Source of the DNA: Okeanomitos corallinicola TIOX110
Lineage (GTDB): Bacteria; Cyanobacteriota; Cyanobacteriia; Cyanobacteriales; Nostocaceae
Assembly: GCF_038050375.1 (NCBI RefSeq)
Contig: NZ_CP150886.1
Coordinates: forward strand, 1,529,318-1,593,317
Length of the DNA stretch: 64,000 nucleotides
Direction: 5' to 3'
Under the pieces are notes generated by a model. It saw only the letters and a list, made by a program, of their open reading frames with translations, did not search any database and had not been told where the DNA came from. Of the stretch, positions 8,957 through 18,203 are shown in pieces. The stretch's first letter is position 1; every line of letters begins with the position of its first letter. The position numbers were made by a program, and so were the translations under genes.

Positions 8957-10168
8957 TTAGGCGACTAAGCTTTTTAAATGTGCTTGTTGAGGAATTTGCT
9001 TAACTATGGCTTTACCAATTTCTAAGGAAGAAGTAGCAGCAGGTGATGGTGCATTGCATACATGAATGGAATTTTCACCGGGAATGATTAAGAAATCATC
9101 TACCAACGAACCATTATTCCTTAATGCTTGAGCGCGGACTCCTGCATGGGTGGGGACTAAATCTTCTGCTTGCACTTCGGGAATTAGTGTTTGTAAACTG
9201 CTCACAAAGGCGGCTTTACTAAAGGAACGAATGATTTCTTGAATTCCTTCATCAGCGTGTTTTGCTGCTAGTTTCCAAAAACCTGGATAGGTAATTACTT
9301 CTGCAAAGTCTCTGAGGTTAAAGTCGGTTTTTTTGTAGCCTTCTCTTTTCAAACTCAAGACTGCATTGGGACCTGCATGAACGCTACTATCAATCATGCG
9401 GGTAAAATGAACGCCTAAAAATGGAAAATCAGGGTTAGGAACAGGATAAATGAGAGTTTTAACTAAATAGCGTTTTTCTGGGGTTAATTCGTAATATTCT
9501 CCCCGGAAGGGAACGATTTTAGCTTCAGGTTTAGCCTTACCTAATTTTGCAATGCGATCGCTATGTAATCCGGCACAATTAATCACAAATCTTGTTTCAA
9601 AACTGCCCTGATTTGTTTCTAATACCTGGTTTTTACCACTGGATGAGATTTGCAAAACTTTGGTATTTAGACGCAAATCTCCACCTTGTTTTGTAATTAT
9701 TTCCGCATATTTTAAACAGACTTGTTTATAATTAACAATCCCTGTAGAAAATACTCGAATACCTGCTAAACAACTCACATGAGGTTCAATTTCTTTAACT
9801 TCTTCAGGACTAATTTTTTGTACTGGTATTTGATTTTCTAAACCTCTTTGATAAAGTTTTTCTAACCGAGGTATTTCTTCCGGTTTTGTGGCCACAATTA
9901 CTTTACCACAAATGTCATGTTCGATATTATGTTTTTGGCAGAACTCAACCATTGATTGACTACCATCGCGGCAAAACTTAGCTTTAAAACTATTTGGTTT
10001 ATAATAAATTCCTGAATGAATTACACCACTATTATTACCTGTTTGATGAAATGCCCATTTACCTTCTTTCTCTAATACTAAAATCTTGGCATCGGGATAG
10101 CGCAATCCTAAATTCATTGCGGTAGAGAGTCCAACTATTCCCCCACCAATAATCGCAAAATCATACAT
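8957..10168 (-). CDS. FAD-dependent oxidoreductase, L-2-hydroxyglutarate oxidase (LhgO) family
   Basis: The 403-aa protein has the dinucleotide-binding start FAIIGGGIVGLSTAMNLG (residues 4-21). The LhgO/DAO-type block GNNSGVIHSGIYY (about residues 45-57) follows, then PFRGEYYELTP and a C-terminal FAD contact region. LhgO enzymes oxidise L-2-hydroxyglutarate. Here, inside a polysaccharide operon, the real substrate may be different, for example a sugar-acid or a nucleotide-sugar derivative. The start codon at 10168 gives a complete FAD fold with no missing N-terminus. It is flanked by 124-base gaps on both sides within the cluster. Confidence 0.85.
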   Translation of the reverse strand: MYDFAIIGGGIVGLSTAMNLGLRYPDAKILVLEKEGKWAFHQTGNNSGVIHSGIYYKPNSFKAKFCRDGSQSMVEFCQKHNIEHDICGKVIVATKPEEIPRLEKLYQRGLENQIPVQKISPEEVKEIEPHVSCLAGIRVFSTGIVNYKQVCLKYAEIITKQGGDLRLNTKVLQISSSGKNQVLETNQGSFETRFVINCAGLHSDRIAKLGKAKPEAKIVPFRGEYYELTPEKRYLVKTLIYPVPNPDFPFLGVHFTRMIDSSVHAGPNAVLSLKREGYKKTDFNLRDFAEVITYPGFWKLAAKHADEGIQEIIRSFSKAAFVSSLQTLIPEVQAEDLVPTHAGVRAQALRNNGSLVDDFLIIPGENSIHVCNAPSPAATSSLEIGKAIVKQIPQQAHLKSLVA

Positions 10169-10292
10169 TAGTAATTTTTCTCCAAATATTAAATCTCAAC
10201 TTGCTATACTAAGCATTCAGCTTAGGCTCAAAAATTACTATTTGATAAATTCCTAGATTATCAAATATTCTGACTCCTGAATTCTTAAATTA

Positions 10293-11069
10293 CTATTCCC
10301 ATACTTTCCAAGGTGCTTGGTTTTTACGCCATAAATCTTCTAAGTAGTTTTTATCTCTTAAAGTATCCATTGGCTGCCAAAATCCATTATGCTTAAAAGC
10401 TGAGAGTTGTTGCATATCTGCTAACTTTTCTAATGGTTCTTTCTCCCAAACTGTAGTGTCATCAGCAATAAAGTTAATAACTTCTGGTTCAAGTACAAAA
10501 TAACCACCATTTATCCAAGCTCCATCACCCTCTGGTTTTTCTCTAAAATTGGTAATTTTAGTTTGTTCTTGTCCTAAAGAAATTGCTCCAAATCTTCCTG
10601 CGGGTTGTACTGCACTCAGTGTTGCTAAACCTTTCTGTTCTTTATGAAATTTGATTAGTTCTGTGATGTTAATATTACTAACTCCATCACCATAGGTAAA
10701 ACAAAATGTCTCATTACCAATGTGTTCTCTAACTTTTTTTAAACGTCCACCCGTCATAGTATTGTCACCTGTATTAATTAAGGTAACACGCCAGGGTTCG
10801 GCATATCCAGAATGGATACTCATCTGGTTAAATCTCATATCAAAAGTTACATCTGACATATGTAAGAAGTAGTTAGCAAAATATTCTTTAATGATGTAAC
10901 CTTTGTATCCACAACAAATGATAAAATCATTAATACCATGAGTCGAATATATTTTCATAATATGCCAGAGAATCGGTTTACCTCCGATCTCTACCATAGG
11001 TTTAGGTCTGATACTGGTTTCTTCACTTAAACGTGTACCAAGACCACCAGCTAAAATAACCGCTTTCAT
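10293..11069 (-). CDS. rfbF: glucose-1-phosphate cytidylyltransferase
   Basis: The 258-aa nucleotidyltransferase opens with the pyrophosphorylase signature ILAGGLGTRLSEET and then RPKPMVEIGGKPI, the RfbF-type version of the family. Family members make CDP-glucose and pyrophosphate from CTP and glucose-1-phosphate, the first step toward CDP-linked deoxy sugars. The length matches the family. It is the first gene of the minus-strand cluster, so the promoter should lie in the 890-base AT-rich region upstream. In Anabaena PCC 7120 a gene of this type begins the HEP-island operon (from memory). No CDP-glucose 4,6-dehydratase with classical motifs is visible next to it, unless the nearby SDR serves. 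Confidence 0.92.
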   Translation of the reverse strand: MKAVILAGGLGTRLSEETSIRPKPMVEIGGKPILWHIMKIYSTHGINDFIICCGYKGYIIKEYFANYFLHMSDVTFDMRFNQMSIHSGYAEPWRVTLINTGDNTMTGGRLKKVREHIGNETFCFTYGDGVSNINITELIKFHKEQKGLATLSAVQPAGRFGAISLGQEQTKITNFREKPEGDGAWINGGYFVLEPEVINFIADDTTVWEKEPLEKLADMQQLSAFKHNGFWQPMDTLRDKNYLEDLWRKNQAPWKVWE

Positions 11070-11956
11070 GCAATTTACCTCAAATATTGGCTGATATTTT
11101 TCTATTTATCTTTTTAGGATGAAGAGGATGCACAATTAATAAATATCCAGGTTCGGAAATTATAATGCTTGTCATAGCAAGATTTTTCACAACTCAGATT
11201 GTGTTTAAATCATGAATACCTTACCTATCAGTTTGTTCATTCTAGATTCAGTAATCAATGAGTTAGCATATTCTGAATCCTGACTATAGAGAAAAATTTT
11301 GACCTGCTTTTCTCTAAAAACTATCTAAAAATAATTTAGCTGCAATCTGATGATAAATTATAAAGAATTAGTAAGAATATAATATTTTATTTTTAAACTG
11401 TTGCTAAATATGTGACAAAAATATTCATAAATAACTGCAACAATAAAAAAATATATATAGGGTTTGCTGATAAAGTCTTGTCGTGGAGACAGGTGACAGG
11501 TGACAGGTGACAGGTGACAGTTTCAAGAGTTGGATGGGAACTATTTTTCCTTGAAGCAGGAATTAAATGCAAGGTTTTTCAGTTCTCACCTCATCAAAGC
11601 TTGCATTTTTTGAAAGTCAAAATCGCTAAAATCGTTTACCTGTAATGTTTTGAGATTTATTCAGCAAGCCCTATATAGTTTTATATACCTCTTGGAAAGA
11701 AATTTTTACTTAAATAAAACTAGAAATGATATTTAAGATACCAGGCATAAATAATATTCTGTCTGGCAAATTAGTGATAATTATGTGTAAAAAAACATTG
11801 TGAAAAAGCTTTTTTACTACCAGAAAGACCCTTATAGCTGCGACTTTAAGGGTGGACAAATGAACATGATATTATTCAAGGTTAGGTTAGGAATGATAAT
11901 TTATTCATTGACAGATTCATCACAAATTCTTACCTCTTAATTTTTAGTCTTCCTCT
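11070..11956. other. long AT-rich upstream region of the polysaccharide operon
   Basis: About 890 bases without a credible gene separate rfbF from the end of the kinase-TPR gene. It presumably contains the promoter of the polysaccharide operon. A heptamer array (11485-11520) is the only clear structure. I could not find a convincing HetR, NtcA or sigma-factor site by eye. Confidence 0.5.
11485..11520. repeat. STRR heptamer array (GGTGACA)n
   Basis: Four exact copies of GGTGACA are preceded by one variant (GGAGACA). The same unit forms a longer array at 29524-29580 and a short one near 15259, so this is a dispersed short tandem repeat family. Confidence 0.85.
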
Positions 11957-14152
11957 TTAGGGATTAAGTCTTCTAAATATTATTGAACTTTGGAATAAAG
12001 CATCACATTTCTTGGACACAATCACACAAATATTGCTGATTGCTTGTTGGTAATTATCCATATCTTCTTGTTCCAAGTAAATTTGAGCGGATTTTTCTAA
12101 ATCTTTAATGGCTTGTGCCTGATTTTCTTTAACTTTACTTTCCCCATATTGGGCGAGTTCATAATGAACCATACCCCGTTTCAGATAAACTTTAGCCATA
12201 CGAGGATCTATATTTAATGCTCGGTTAAAGTCAGCAATAGCTTGTTGATATTCTTGGGCATAATTACTGCTATACTGGGCAAATTGATAACGGGCAAGAC
12301 CACGCTGAAAGTAAGCTTCTGCTTTGGAGGCATTTAAGTTAATTGCCTGAGTAAAATCAGCAATTGACTGTTGATATTGCTGCTGGTAATTACTGCTGTA
12401 TTTAGCTATTTGAAAACGAACAATACCTCGTCTAATATAGGCTTCTGTATCACGATAATTGAGACTAATGGCAGTATCAAAGTTTTGAATTGCTTGTTCA
12501 TATTTTTTATCAGGATCGCTACTATAATCAGCTAACATATAGTATGTGTTGCCGCGATTGACAAAGGCTTTTACTTCTTGAGGATTAATTTTTAAGGCTT
12601 GGTTATAGTCTACTAATGCTCCTTCATAATCATTGAGATTGTAACGAGCATTGCCGCGATTGATATATAATTTGGAAAAATTAGGATTTTTTTTGATCCC
12701 TTTGCTAAAGTTCTCAATTGCTTGCTCATATTCTCTATTTTGGTAATTAGTATTACCCCGTTCATAATAATCTACAAAAGTGAGATTTTCATCTTCAGTG
12801 ATTTGTTTAGACTTTTGAGAAATTAGGCTTTGCTGAGTGTAAGGGTTTTGGGAAACAAAAGGGCGGGTAAATTTGATCATTAAATCTAAATAACCTAGCA
12901 AACCCAAACCAAAAATACCAAACAAAATGCTGTAGAGCCTGGTCTTGTTTGGAGTTTTAGCTGCTTGATAATTAAACCCATTTTGGACAAATACTGGTTG
13001 CCAATGATGTAGGGGTGATGGTGAAAAAACTCGTTGACGTATTTGAGGCGTTTGTTGACGACGAGTTTTTGACTTTTTCAGTGGTTGCAGATGTTCCCTA
13101 GAAGCGATCGCTTCTAACGATGGAAAAGGATCACGTCCACCTAACTGGGCAGCACGTTCGCACCAAGGACACTTTTGCAAATGGTTATAGTAAAGATGTT
13201 GGCTGTTAGCATTACAAGTAATTAAACTTTCTTCTGCTTCTGTCAGCGCTGATAACCAGGTTTGAGCCGTAGGGCGTAAATAGGGATTGTTATGGCCATC
13301 TTCAAAACAAAGTACAAACAGTTCCTGTAAGCTAGGATGTAGCATTTCCCAAGCAGGAGCAATGGGAGTAGGCAAATAAGGAACTCTTTGCTTCTGACTA
13401 TAGGTAAAATGACCAGCCACAATTCTGGCTTCGTAGGTTGGGGGATCAAATAAACCTTGAAAAATCCCAGAAAATGGGTGTGTACCTTCCATTAACAATT
13501 GGAAAATCAGTACAGCTAACCCAAATAAATCATGGGAACTATCCCGATCATAGTCAGCAAAAGTTTTATTTTGCAGTTCTGGAGGTGTATATTCAGGTTT
13601 ACCCACTGAACAACGATAAAAAATATTTTCTTGGGGATCACGGACTTGGAAAGAGTCGGTATCCACCAAGGTCACTAATGCGGTATTACTAACTAAAATA
13701 TTTGACTCATTCACATCACCAATACAATATTGACTGGTGTGCAAAGCGGCAAAAGCTGCTGCTAAATTACGAGCAGTCCGCAATAAATATTGGTAATTAA
13801 ATAAAGGGCTATTTTGACGACGGTTGCCTGGATTATAAAAATCCATAATTGGCTGCATTTGTCGGATGCGAGGCATTAAAAAACCAACAATCGTATCACT
13901 ACCATCTGTTGCTTTTAATAATTCCTGTGGCCAAGCAATAGAAATATGCCCTAAGCTGGCTGTAGGGTTTTCTGGAGGGTTGGCAATCATGGCCTGAAGT
14001 TTCTGACCATGGGTGAATATGGGCTTGTGATAGATTTTTGCGACTAAATTTTCATCAGATGGCACTGCATAAACACAAGCTTCACCACCACGTCCTAAAC
14101 TGACTGTGAGATCGAGAAGTTGCTGATCGGGAAGAGAACGAAGTACCTGCAT
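11957..14152 (-). CDS. Ser/Thr kinase-like protein with zinc ribbon, membrane helix and TPRs
   Basis: The 731-aa protein starts with a protein-kinase fold: glycine loop GRGGEACVY (about 19-27) and VAK lysine (about 38). The catalytic loop reads GDVNESNIL (about 143-151) instead of HRDxxxxN, and DTDSFQV (about 162) stands where DFG is expected. A cysteine pair CPWC (about 328) with an earlier Cys may form a zinc ribbon. One membrane helix lies near 409-429, followed by about six TPR units (about 455-690). Together with the PP2C and vWA genes just upstream it matches the TerY-phosphorylation triad predicted by comparative genomics. The role is probably stress signalling, and the targets are unknown. 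Confidence 0.85.
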   Translation of the reverse strand: MQVLRSLPDQQLLDLTVSLGRGGEACVYAVPSDENLVAKIYHKPIFTHGQKLQAMIANPPENPTASLGHISIAWPQELLKATDGSDTIVGFLMPRIRQMQPIMDFYNPGNRRQNSPLFNYQYLLRTARNLAAAFAALHTSQYCIGDVNESNILVSNTALVTLVDTDSFQVRDPQENIFYRCSVGKPEYTPPELQNKTFADYDRDSSHDLFGLAVLIFQLLMEGTHPFSGIFQGLFDPPTYEARIVAGHFTYSQKQRVPYLPTPIAPAWEMLHPSLQELFVLCFEDGHNNPYLRPTAQTWLSALTEAEESLITCNANSQHLYYNHLQKCPWCERAAQLGGRDPFPSLEAIASREHLQPLKKSKTRRQQTPQIRQRVFSPSPLHHWQPVFVQNGFNYQAAKTPNKTRLYSILFGIFGLGLLGYLDLMIKFTRPFVSQNPYTQQSLISQKSKQITEDENLTFVDYYERGNTNYQNREYEQAIENFSKGIKKNPNFSKLYINRGNARYNLNDYEGALVDYNQALKINPQEVKAFVNRGNTYYMLADYSSDPDKKYEQAIQNFDTAISLNYRDTEAYIRRGIVRFQIAKYSSNYQQQYQQSIADFTQAINLNASKAEAYFQRGLARYQFAQYSSNYAQEYQQAIADFNRALNIDPRMAKVYLKRGMVHYELAQYGESKVKENQAQAIKDLEKSAQIYLEQEDMDNYQQAISNICVIVSKKCDALFQSSIIFRRLNP

Positions 14153-14430
14153 AGTTTAATTATAGTTAACAGTAGTTATAGATCAAGACTGGGAGATTTA
14201 GGTACAGACAACTAGATAGTTGGTCTATACGGAATGGGAAATTGCCAAAACACTGAACCTAAACCTTGCGGTCTGCACCCTACAGATGTTTTCATATCTT
14301 GAACTCACACCAGTAATTGCTCAATTTTTTTCCTTTGTACCTGATGTTTGGATATTTATGAATTTACCATTAACTAATGTGTAGTTCGTGACTTGTGAAA
14401 ATTACTGTACATTCTACCCAATCCACATTT

Positions 14431-15213
14431 TTATGAGTTGTTGAATGCGGCTATAACCAACGTTAAATCATCATCTGTGCGTTGGGTAATACGTTCAGAG
14501 TTTAGGAATTTCACTAATTGTTCTTTGGCCACAATTTTATCTTCTGCATGAGCTACAAAATCAAACAGGGGAAAAAAGAATGGTTTATGAGGTTCACCAA
14601 CCAACATATTTAAAGCCAGCATTTGTAGTCCATCTGTCAGAACCCCAAGATTAACTATGTTATGACGCAAAATTTTAGTTTGAGTTGTAGCTAAGGCATC
14701 CGGTGACGTTAAAAACGTGGTTTCGTTGATGTACTCACCGCTTTTAGGTATAGTTAATGCTTGTAGGTTACCTGTACTGTCTTTAACTACGGCTACACCA
14801 TCGCCAATTTGGGCTACTGCTACTACTTTGGGACTGGCGATCATAATAATTAAGGTAGTTGCTAAATCACCTGTTTGATGTTTAGATACCTCTGCTTCTT
14901 CTTCTACCGCTTTTCTGGCCGCTAACATGGCATGAGCAAGTATATCGCCTAGCAATTCATCATCAGCCAGGGTACTATTGGTAATTTCCCAGCTAGATAT
15001 ATATTCTATCGCTGTTTCTACAGCAATCATTGCTCCCACTTTTCCCAAGCTGGCAGAACCAGCACCGTCAGCTGCTGCAACCACTAACACATTATTAGGT
15101 AATATTTGCCAATGGTGAGCATCCTGACATAACTGTTGATTTTTGATATGGCTAGTTCCACATACGGAAGCGGCTACTATTCGCCACTGAGGAATCTGTT
15201 TTGGTGTGTTCAT
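14431..15213 (-). CDS. PP2C-family Ser/Thr phosphatase
   Basis: The 260-aa protein has the PP2C metal-binding motif AADGAGSASLG (about residues 47-57), where the usual DGHGG is DGAGS as in many bacterial stand-alone PP2Cs. It also has a later GDG (VAQIGDGVAVV) and the terminal DDDLTLVIA. It should remove phosphate from Ser/Thr and is probably paired with the kinase encoded downstream. Gaps of about 236 and 278 bases separate it from the vWA and kinase genes, wider than in a tight operon and containing repeats. The three are therefore linked by order and strand, not by overlap. Confidence 0.88.
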   Translation of the reverse strand: MNTPKQIPQWRIVAASVCGTSHIKNQQLCQDAHHWQILPNNVLVVAAADGAGSASLGKVGAMIAVETAIEYISSWEITNSTLADDELLGDILAHAMLAARKAVEEEAEVSKHQTGDLATTLIIMIASPKVVAVAQIGDGVAVVKDSTGNLQALTIPKSGEYINETTFLTSPDALATTQTKILRHNIVNLGVLTDGLQMLALNMLVGEPHKPFFFPLFDFVAHAEDKIVAKEQLVKFLNSERITQRTDDDLTLVIAAFNNS

Positions 15214-15449
15214 AAATTTTTTCTCACAGCTATAGCGGGTAACAGGTAATAGAGAACAGGTGACAGGTGAGAGTTTGTGTTAAACGTCCCCATGATGACA
15301 AAGTTTAAGGTTGGTTGTTTTGGAGATTAAATTTTTGTCAATGAATATAGCTGGTGTGAAAATATAATATCCATAAACCACACTGCTACCTGCTGATATC
15401 CTAACCACCTTGCTGGTTGCTATAACTGCTAACCGCTAACTGATAACTT

Positions 15450-16151
15450 TTAAACAGAACCCCAACCAATAGGTGGTAGCGCTACTTGCTCGTCTACCTG
15501 GGAATGGGAGACTGCGGACATACTCGCTGATAACCACACAAACATTTCAATAAAGTTTAAACCTTTAAGTTTGAGTGGTGTACGTACAGCTATTTGATTT
15601 AAACGGTGCATATTCGCATTTTCTACTCCTACAGAAAAGAAAGCCACGCGTTTGTTTGCCTCATCTCCCTGTAAGCGTTGTACTGCCTGTTCAATAACAT
15701 CATCTAGTTCACCTTGCGGCTCACCATCTGTAATCATAAATACCCAAGGACGATAGTAAGCAATACCGTTAGCACGATACTGAGATTTACGTTCTTGAAT
15801 AAGTTCTAAAGATTTATGAATCCCTGCCCCCATTGTCGTTAGCCCTTGGGCTGTTAAGATAGGTGGGTTGAATTGGTCTGCGGTCACAAAATCCTGTACA
15901 ACGTTAATATGACTATCAAAAGTCACAATCGCTACTTCTACCCTTCTGGCTGCCAATGAATTTTTTACCAGTTCATCCTTGAAAGTCAGTAGCCCTTGGT
16001 TTAGAGCCTCTATCCTCTCTCCTTGCATAGAGCCAGATGTATCTAGCAACAATACACAGGGGCAGCGGGGTTCAGGGTTTTCTGCAAATTCTACTACTTC
16101 ATCTAGTTTGAGTGTATCCAGCATAACCTTTTGTGTTATGTTATAGTCCAA
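15450..16151 (-). CDS. TerY-like von Willebrand factor A domain protein
   Basis: The 233-aa protein is essentially one vWA domain. The metal-ion-dependent adhesion site is complete: DTSGS at residues 37-41, a threonine in GLTTMGAGI, and the aspartate in ITDGEPQG. It has no signal peptide or membrane helix, so it should act in the cytoplasm as a metal-dependent protein-binding module. TerY-type vWA proteins with PP2C and kinase partners form a predicted phosphorylation-signalling triad. It is the first gene of the three on this strand and is probably transcribed from the AT-rich region to its right. Confidence 0.88.
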   Translation of the reverse strand: MDYNITQKVMLDTLKLDEVVEFAENPEPRCPCVLLLDTSGSMQGERIEALNQGLLTFKDELVKNSLAARRVEVAIVTFDSHINVVQDFVTADQFNPPILTAQGLTTMGAGIHKSLELIQERKSQYRANGIAYYRPWVFMITDGEPQGELDDVIEQAVQRLQGDEANKRVAFFSVGVENANMHRLNQIAVRTPLKLKGLNFIEMFVWLSASMSAVSHSQVDEQVALPPIGWGSV

Positions 16152-16742
16152 CGTTTGAATTTCCTGTTCTCAAAGTATATAGTTTGCCAGACTAGTACGA
16201 CTACAAGTATGGTATTTGGCTGTAGATGACTGAAACTTCATCTATCAAGCTATTCTCTTTAAATGCTCTATTTCAGGAAATTTGAATTACCATAAAGTTG
16301 ATTTCAAGCAAATCACACAAAGAGGTAATATTTCTTTATTTTTAGTCAAAAACCATCCTTAATTTATCTATGAATAATTGACAATACAATATTCAATATA
16401 TACATTTACAATCAATAAAAGTTTAAAGATTTTATGTGGAAAATTTTTAATCTTTGATTACTTAATAAATGCCACTTAAATCCAATTTTTTAAACAATAG
16501 ATACAGTGTAACAATGGAAACAGATAATTTTTATTACATTAAAAACTCTCGGCAATTTTACATCCTACTATTATTTTCTAAATAAAACTGGATTATTAAC
16601 TCTATCTAAAAATAGATATGTATTAACTTGTCCATAATCAATTGGTTCATGAATAAATATGAAAATAAATACATATTTAATCTAATTACCAAATTTATTC
16701 TTTTCCAATTCTAAGTCAATTTTTCAGAAAAACTGTAAAATT
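16152..16742. other. AT-rich divergent promoter region
   Basis: About 590 bases lie between the divergently transcribed vWA gene and the PatA-like regulator gene. The region is very AT-rich and shows no open reading frame worth reporting. It should hold the promoters of both genes. No operator could be assigned by eye. Confidence 0.5.
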
Positions 16743-18107
16743 ATGAATAATACTGGTACTTTTAACAAACTATCTCCTGAACGTTTATTAAGACAGTTAA
16801 CGAATTCCTCTGATACTACTTGTTTACAAGTATTAAAAAGCTCGGTTTTATGGTCAATATATTTGGAACAAGGCAAAATTATCTATGCTACTCATTCGGT
16901 AGAACCCTTTGACAGACTGGAAAGACATATACGCCGTCTCAGTCAACAACTGCCTTTGATTACCAATGAAGTGCGTGTACAATTACGCATGAGGTTTGAA
17001 CCAGATTGGCAAACTCGTTTCAATGAATCTCATGATGATCATGGTGTCCAACCACCAGAATATCAAGCTATTCATTGGCTACTGACTGAAAAATATCTGC
17101 TTTCCCACCAAGCAGCATTACTGATTCAAGAGTTAGTTAAAGAGGTAATCGAATCTTTTTTGTTAATTCGGGAAGGCACTTATGAGTTAACTGCTCCTGT
17201 TGATAGTTTACCACGAATTTGTAAGCTAGATGCCGAAAATATCATGGAACGCTGCCAAAAACGGTTACAAAATTGGCTGTCTTTTGCTCCCCAAATATCT
17301 TCTCCCTATCAGCGTCCACACTTATTAATTAATGGTAAATTCTATGACAAGCAATTACCAGAACTACAAAAAAATCTCACTACCTGGATGAAGGGTTTTA
17401 GTCTGCGTCATTTAGCAGTAATTATGAATGTGGATGAGGTGGAATTATCAAGAACTTTATACCCACATATCCTTCAGGGTTCGATTATTTTGCATCAACC
17501 AGATCCTCCATTTGATCAGTTACCTCCCATCTGTGATGATATGCCATTAATTTTTCAAGACAGTATTATTAAAACTAATGGAAAATCTCTGGAGCGAGGT
17601 TTAGTACCTAAGACTAGTCTGAAAGCAGATCCTCTGGTTCAAGCTCAGTCTCTAACTAAAGCAGATAATCCACAATTAACAATATCAAATAGCATACAAT
17701 CTGAGGTGGAAACCGTCAATACTGCTACTATAACTGCCAAAAAGCCTTACAAAATCATTTCTGTAGATGATAGTCCTACTGTTCTTAAAGAAATTAGTCG
17801 TTGTTTACAGGATGAAAATGTTGCTGTAGTCACTATCAATGATCCAGTGAAAGCGGTCATGTCTATCATTAGGCATAAACCTGATTTGATTTTGTTGGAT
17901 CTGAATATGGCAGGAATTGATGGTTATGAGTTATGTCGAATCATCCGCAATAATTCTATGTTTAAGGAAGTTCCTGTGATTTTTGTGACTGGTAGTAAGG
18001 GCATTGTTGATAAGGTAAAAGCAAGAATGGTAGGAGCTTCTGGTTATTTAACTAAACCTTTTACTCGTGCAGAATTGTTAAAAATGATTTTTATGCACCT
18101 AGCGTAA
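16743..18107 (+). CDS. PatA-like response regulator (DUF4388 + receiver)
   Basis: The 454-aa protein has an N-terminal DUF4388/PATAN-type module (about 1-90, including SIYLEQGKIIYATHS), a helical middle region, and a C-terminal receiver domain from about residue 332. The receiver has the acidic pair DDS, the phospho-acceptor Asp in LLDLNMAGIDG (about 385), the VTGS threonine and the KP lysine near the end. This is the architecture of Anabaena PatA, which affects heterocyst pattern, and of PixG/TaxP-type regulators. There are no CheW or CheA genes nearby, which makes a PatA-like role a little more likely than a phototaxis one. Its place close to hetP is suggestive only. Confidence 0.85.
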   Translation: MNNTGTFNKLSPERLLRQLTNSSDTTCLQVLKSSVLWSIYLEQGKIIYATHSVEPFDRLERHIRRLSQQLPLITNEVRVQLRMRFEPDWQTRFNESHDDHGVQPPEYQAIHWLLTEKYLLSHQAALLIQELVKEVIESFLLIREGTYELTAPVDSLPRICKLDAENIMERCQKRLQNWLSFAPQISSPYQRPHLLINGKFYDKQLPELQKNLTTWMKGFSLRHLAVIMNVDEVELSRTLYPHILQGSIILHQPDPPFDQLPPICDDMPLIFQDSIIKTNGKSLERGLVPKTSLKADPLVQAQSLTKADNPQLTISNSIQSEVETVNTATITAKKPYKIISVDDSPTVLKEISRCLQDENVAVVTINDPVKAVMSIIRHKPDLILLDLNMAGIDGYELCRIIRNNSMFKEVPVIFVTGSKGIVDKVKARMVGASGYLTKPFTRAELLKMIFMHLA

Positions 18108-18140
18108 AGTTAATCTGGGACTGGGGAAAAACTTTTTTAA

Positions 18141-18167
18141 ATTCCCGATTCCCGATTCCCGATTCCC
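18141..18167. repeat. heptamer tandem repeat (ATTCCCG)n
   Basis: Nearly four copies of the 7-base unit ATTCCCG lie between the PatA-like gene and the ABC ATPase gene. This is another STRR-type array in a spacer. Confidence 0.75.
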
Positions 18168-18203
18168 TGTTCCCTGACAACTGACTATTAAAGTAATCTA
18201 CCT

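Noticed and set aside
11485-11520. Possible CRISPR array
   Set aside because: The repeat unit is 7 bases with no spacers, and no cas genes are present. The same holds for the other tandem arrays in the window.
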